Shown: piece by piece, positions 59,978 to 64,000 of the stretch | How positions within the stretch are numbered: position 1 is the first letter of the stretch | Layout: every line of letters begins with the position of its first letter | From: Spisula solida | Taxonomy: Eukaryota; Mollusca; Bivalvia; Venerida; Mactridae | NCBI GenBank assembly: GCA_947247005.1 | Contig: OX365955.1 | Span: 45,797,822 to 45,861,821 of the forward strand | Direction: 5' to 3' | Length of the DNA stretch: 64,000 nt | Notes under the pieces: model-generated | Told to the model about the DNA's origin: nothing | Seen by the model: the letters and a program-made list of their open reading frames with translations, nothing else | Database searches by the model: none | Made by a program: the position numbers and the translations under genes

Positions 59978-60229
59978 CCGAACTGTTCTCATACATGGAA
60001 CATTATCTGATCTGCCAAACTTCAAGATATAACAAAACTGTTCTCATACAAGGAACATTATCTGATCTGCTGAGCTTCAAGATATAACCAAACTGTTCTC
60101 ATACATGGAACATTATCTGATCAGCCAAACTTCAAGATATAACCGAACTGTTCTCATACATGGAACATTATCTGATCTGCTGAACTTCAAGATATAACCA
60201 AACTGTTTTCATACAAGGAACATTTTCTG
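59955..60229. repeat. 55-bp tandem repeat spanning stop codon and 3' UTR, 5 copies
   Basis: Units begin near GATCAGCCAAACTTCAAGAT; spacing is exactly 55 bases (59960, 60015, 60070, 60125, 60180). The first unit encodes the last residues and TAA; the rest lie in the 3' UTR. Confidence 0.9.
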
Positions 60230-60413
60230 TATGGCTTATAGTAATGTTGGATTATCATATAATTATACATACTCATACTCATTGTGTACTTTATTTTGTT
60301 CTTTCTGTCTGGTTTTAAACCATACTCTGTATTGTTGTAATACTAAAAATATTATTTGTGCAACACATCATTATCCATTGTAACTACTTCCTTATAATGA
60401 ACAGTGCCACATT

Positions 60414-60447
60414 GCAAAGACCTAAATAAACATGTTTAGGTCTTTGC
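60414..60447 (+). terminator. Candidate poly(A) signal in a perfect hairpin
   Basis: AATAAA (60425-60430) overlaps the top of a 13-bp perfect stem, GCAAAGACCTAAA pairing with TTTAGGTCTTTGC, with an 8-base loop. It lies about 450 bases after the stop codon. Confidence 0.5.
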
Positions 60448-61460
60448 ACGGTTACATCAGGAATACTTGTCATTATTTATGCCTTAATTTTTTCCTAATT
60501 TTACATTCATAACAATGTTAGTGAACTTGTGGTTTAACAAACAGGTACTGATTTCACAAAAATACTAAAAACTTAAGTCTGGTGTATTGCTTCGTACCAT
60601 CCTTAAGTATGTTACGTAAGTACATTTTAAGAAGCATATTTTTGCTTCTTAGATCGCTTTAAGGAGTACATTGAAGCTACAGTATGTTGAAATTAGCTTG
60701 AACAATAATCTTATGTGTCAAGCTGCACAGCACACTTAACAGACTGAAGCATATTATTGGACTTGAGTATTTTCAAATATTTCGAGTATTTTGAAATCAG
60801 GGCTTGTACCTAAAGGTCCAAAATATGTTCCTTATTAAGTTCTACTGTATGTATTATATGTGATGTATAATTAGGTTCAGATTCACGGACAGTATTATGA
60901 AATTTGTTCACATATATGTTACTAATATTTATAATTTTATATATAAGTGATTGACTGTTTATAAAAGCATATACAGGAAAGCTAACCATTTATATATGAA
61001 CATCACAAATATACATGACTTGTGTGAACAAATGGAATTTATTTTTAAACCACATACCTTTCGGTAACGATAATAGTATGTAGAGTAAATCTAATGTGTC
61101 CAGAAATTTTGCACATTAAGTTGAATTTAGAAATTTTACAAAAAATTTGGGCAAGGTTGGTGAAATATAATGAACAATATAGAGCTACATATTGATGTTC
61201 AATGCTGCTCCAAGTTTATTCCTGTATACATTTATTTTTCCAACTTTTTATCATTTTGTAACATTACTATTTAAACAAAACGTGCAAATTGTTTGTATTA
61301 CTTAGTATAATTAGACAGTATATTTGATATAATAATATGTTTGTTCTACTATATATTATGATGATATTACGTGGATAACATTTCCTTGATGACTTACCAC
61401 GTGTTGTTCACCACACATGTTGGTATCTACATTATGTTTGTATATGTTGAATAACATTTG

Positions 61461-61634
61461 GGTACGAATATATTTGTAAATAGATGTGTACAATAGTGAT
61501 CATTCTATCAAATCATGGAGTACGAATATATTTGTAAATAGATGTGTACAATAGTGATCATTCTATCAAATCATGGAGTACGAATATATTTGTAAATAGA
61601 GGTGTACAATAGTGATCATTCTATCAAATCATGG
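61461..61634. repeat. 58-bp tandem repeat, 3 copies
   Basis: TACGAATATATTTGTAAATA then GATGTGTACAATAGTGATCA, starting at 61463, 61521 and 61579. Confidence 0.92.
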
Positions 61635-64000
61635 TTCATACAGTATGTAGGATTTCATCGAATATATAGGGTACTGTGATGTGTCAACTCTCATATATTG
61701 CATACAGTTGTATTTGGTTCTGCAAACTGGCATTGAATGTTTCTTGTTACTTTATTCATATCTCCTGTAGCTACCTGTGACGGGTTAATATGTATCTAGA
61801 GCCATTATATGTACACATGCAATGATAATACATATATTGAGCTTGTTATACCTTTACTTCCTACACTTAACACTACTCTAATAAGAAATGAGCTCAAATA
61901 TGCATCTTTTTGGTAACAAATATCAAGAGTGATCACCCTTGCTTAGGTGCATTTCTTATTTTCATTTCTATTATTGAGTTGTCTCCCTTTGATACTCATT
62001 ATTCAATATTTTGATAATGGACATGACATAGGGGCATGATTTGACATACCTATTGAGTAAAGGGATCTGTAATAACTTAGGACCTTTACCACTTGTTCGA
62101 GCTTTCCTGTCTTCCTATAGATTTTCTACTTTGGGAATTGGCAACTGGATAGCCTCCCTTTGTATGTTATATGCTACTGTTTGCCTATGTATATTTTAAT
62201 GACATTTGTAATCATTTTAATCTTCATTATTTCCATATAAATGTGCAATTTGTGTTAAATGTAAATTAAACTATTATAATTATTGTCTCTTGGACATATC
62301 TTTACAGATATGTCCATATTGTGTATTTTATACGATATCTACCTAGGTTTCATTGAAGATGATATTTCAATGAAGACTATATGTGTTTTACATGTTTTAT
62401 ACATATGAACAAAGGTCAGTTTTATCAGAGACTATAGATAACAGAAATAAACAACTGCCTCTATAACCTACCAAATAACACCTGGTTGACTTAAATTCCT
62501 CAAAATGTACTATTTTGTAACAAATAAAACTTTTACAGTTTTAGTCCTACAGTCTCCAGATTTGGTTTTTCGGAAGGCTTAGTATGTACCTAATGGCTGC
62601 CTTTATTGATATTCATTTATTTTGTTTGTAACATACAAAAATAGAAGGTTGAGACAACCCATTATTGAGTTAATTTCTATTTTTTCGATTTTTATGGAAA
62701 TTTGAGGATAAGAAATTAAAAATATGAAAATATCACTCACGATAATACAAAATTTGTTAATATTTTTTACTGCAGGTGTAGAGGAATATCTATGCTTTCC
62801 AAAAATGTATAATTTAAGTCTTATCTAACCAGTAGTTTTAGTGAGCGCACGCTTGCTATTTCAGTTCTCAGTCTAGTTGCCAATCTCTGTTATCTATAGT
62901 CTCTGGTTTTATAATAATCTTATACATTTTGTATGCTTATAATGTATTTTAGTCTATGTTAATTAGTACATGTATATGTTTTAATGTAATAATATACCGG
63001 TATATATTTGATGTTGTCTGGGGAAATAACTTTAACAATAAATTTGTTTTAACATTTTTTAAATATTTTTGATAACTGATCAGTAATAGATCAATCTCTA
63101 TGCAAATGTTCTTACTAGCACTCTTTTTACTGGTTCAGAAACACAACACTTTTCAGGTAAAATGAAATATATAAATATACCCAAACATCTGCTTGTAGCA
63201 TGAAATACCATTTGCTATGCTTTTAAATTTTCACCCTCAACATCAATATTAAAATTGAAATGGAAGTTCTTTTAGAATGAGGATACCTTTCTTTTTAATG
63301 CATACAATAAGTAAATTTCATCATCAATTTTCCGACAAGCACCAACATGTTGATGACAAACCCTGTAGGCCACATTTAAAACTGATGTACATTGTATTTT
63401 ACAGAAAATATTTGTGTTTCTGAATTGGTTTTGTTGTGCACAAGTTTGATCATGGTCTTGGGGCGTAACAATACTGTAGTCACCTATGTGTGTTTGATGA
63501 GGTACTAGTATATATGGCTGATCATAGAATTGCTTAAGTTTTTTGTTGTGTATAGTCTCTTGGGTATTTAGCGATCAAGATATTACATGTAGATTTGGCT
63601 GGCCCTTTTGAGTACTAGAGATTTTTGTTGTGTTTTTGGTATTTAGCGATCGATATATTACATGGTAGAACTTCCATCAATGATCATCCACCGAAATTTC
63701 TACATGAATTAATATGCAAATTTGACACCGTTAACCACTGTTGTAGATTTAGATAGAAGCTAATCTAATAAATTGTAGTTTTATAGTTTGTATTATATAG
63801 AGCTATTTTGCCACCATCTATGCATATATTTGTTACATATTTAAATTCTAATTCATGTTGAAAAGTTTCTCCAAATATTCTTCGTATATTATATAGATTA
63901 ATAATAAAATGAAAGAAACAATGCAAACTGTGTGTTATTATGATTATGTCTCCTCTTTCCTATCACCTATATATCTTTTAAACCATAGGTCAGATGGGTT

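Larger units (their letters stand above)
49642..57244 (+). other. Intron 27 (7.6 kb), site of possible alternative C-termini and of four arrays
   Basis: Contains a TGCCCC-type repeat (50268-50565), a candidate microexon (51022-51046), a 52-bp array (51745-52155), a 20-bp array (52571-53008), a CWG MITE, a SINE, an 18-bp array (54603-54716), a 38-bp array (54717-56970) and a candidate alternative terminal exon (57022-57078). Confidence 0.8.
59978..64000 (+). other. 3' UTR and downstream flank
   Basis: No coding signal on either strand. Contains the 55-bp repeats, a poly(A)-signal hairpin (60414-60447), a 58-bp triplicate (61461-61634) and later AATAAA motifs near 62446, 62523, 63040 and 63904. 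The true transcript end is not determinable here. Confidence 0.7.

Overview
This window is one long stretch of a single animal gene. Intron density, high A+T, canonical GT-AG splice sites, abundant MITEs and tRNA-derived SINEs, and a TGCCCC-type repeat family all suggest a lophotrochozoan, probably a bivalve mollusc (inference; the species cannot be read from the sequence).

The gene lies on the + strand. Twenty-nine coding exons between 2948 and 59977 join with matching splice phases into one open frame of about 1,940 residues ending in TAA. The order is: a WW domain missing its second Trp (exons 1-2), a pleckstrin homology domain (exons 2-4), a long disordered Gln/Ser/Pro/Arg-rich region (exons 5-11), a conserved helical and coiled-coil block (exons 12-20), an acidic/repeat/basic disordered region (exons 21-26), a charged conserved C-terminal motif (exon 27), a second short coiled coil (exon 28) and an Asn/Tyr/Asp-rich tail (exon 29). 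This is the architecture of the vertebrate PLEKHA5/PLEKHA6/PLEKHA7 family (PLEKHA7 is an adherens-junction scaffold). The 5' end, including the expected first WW exon and promoter, lies upstream of the window. No second protein-coding gene was found on either strand. Residue numbers in the entries count from the first visible (split) codon. Exon numbers count visible exons only.

The introns are packed with repeats. There are minisatellite arrays with periods of about 18, 20, 29, 32, 38, 39, 41 and 52 bp; the largest are 1.7 kb (29 bp) and 2.25 kb (38 bp). There are also many short non-autonomous DNA transposons whose ends and target-site duplications can be read directly. They include several families with 5-bp duplications (hAT5-like), a TAA family (Harbinger-like), a CWG family and several TA (Tc1/mariner/pogo-like) elements. 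At least three SINE types are present.

The most interesting points are: AGGTCA nuclear-receptor half-sites embedded both in an intronic repeat and, read in two codon frames, in the coding exons; a 75-bp-offset duplication of an exon start whose upstream copy has lost its acceptor AG; a phase-compatible alternative C-terminal exon; a 3'-UTR tandem repeat whose first unit contains the stop codon; and a poly(A) signal inside a 13-bp perfect hairpin. I saw no new multi-gene system. The novelty here is regulatory and structural.
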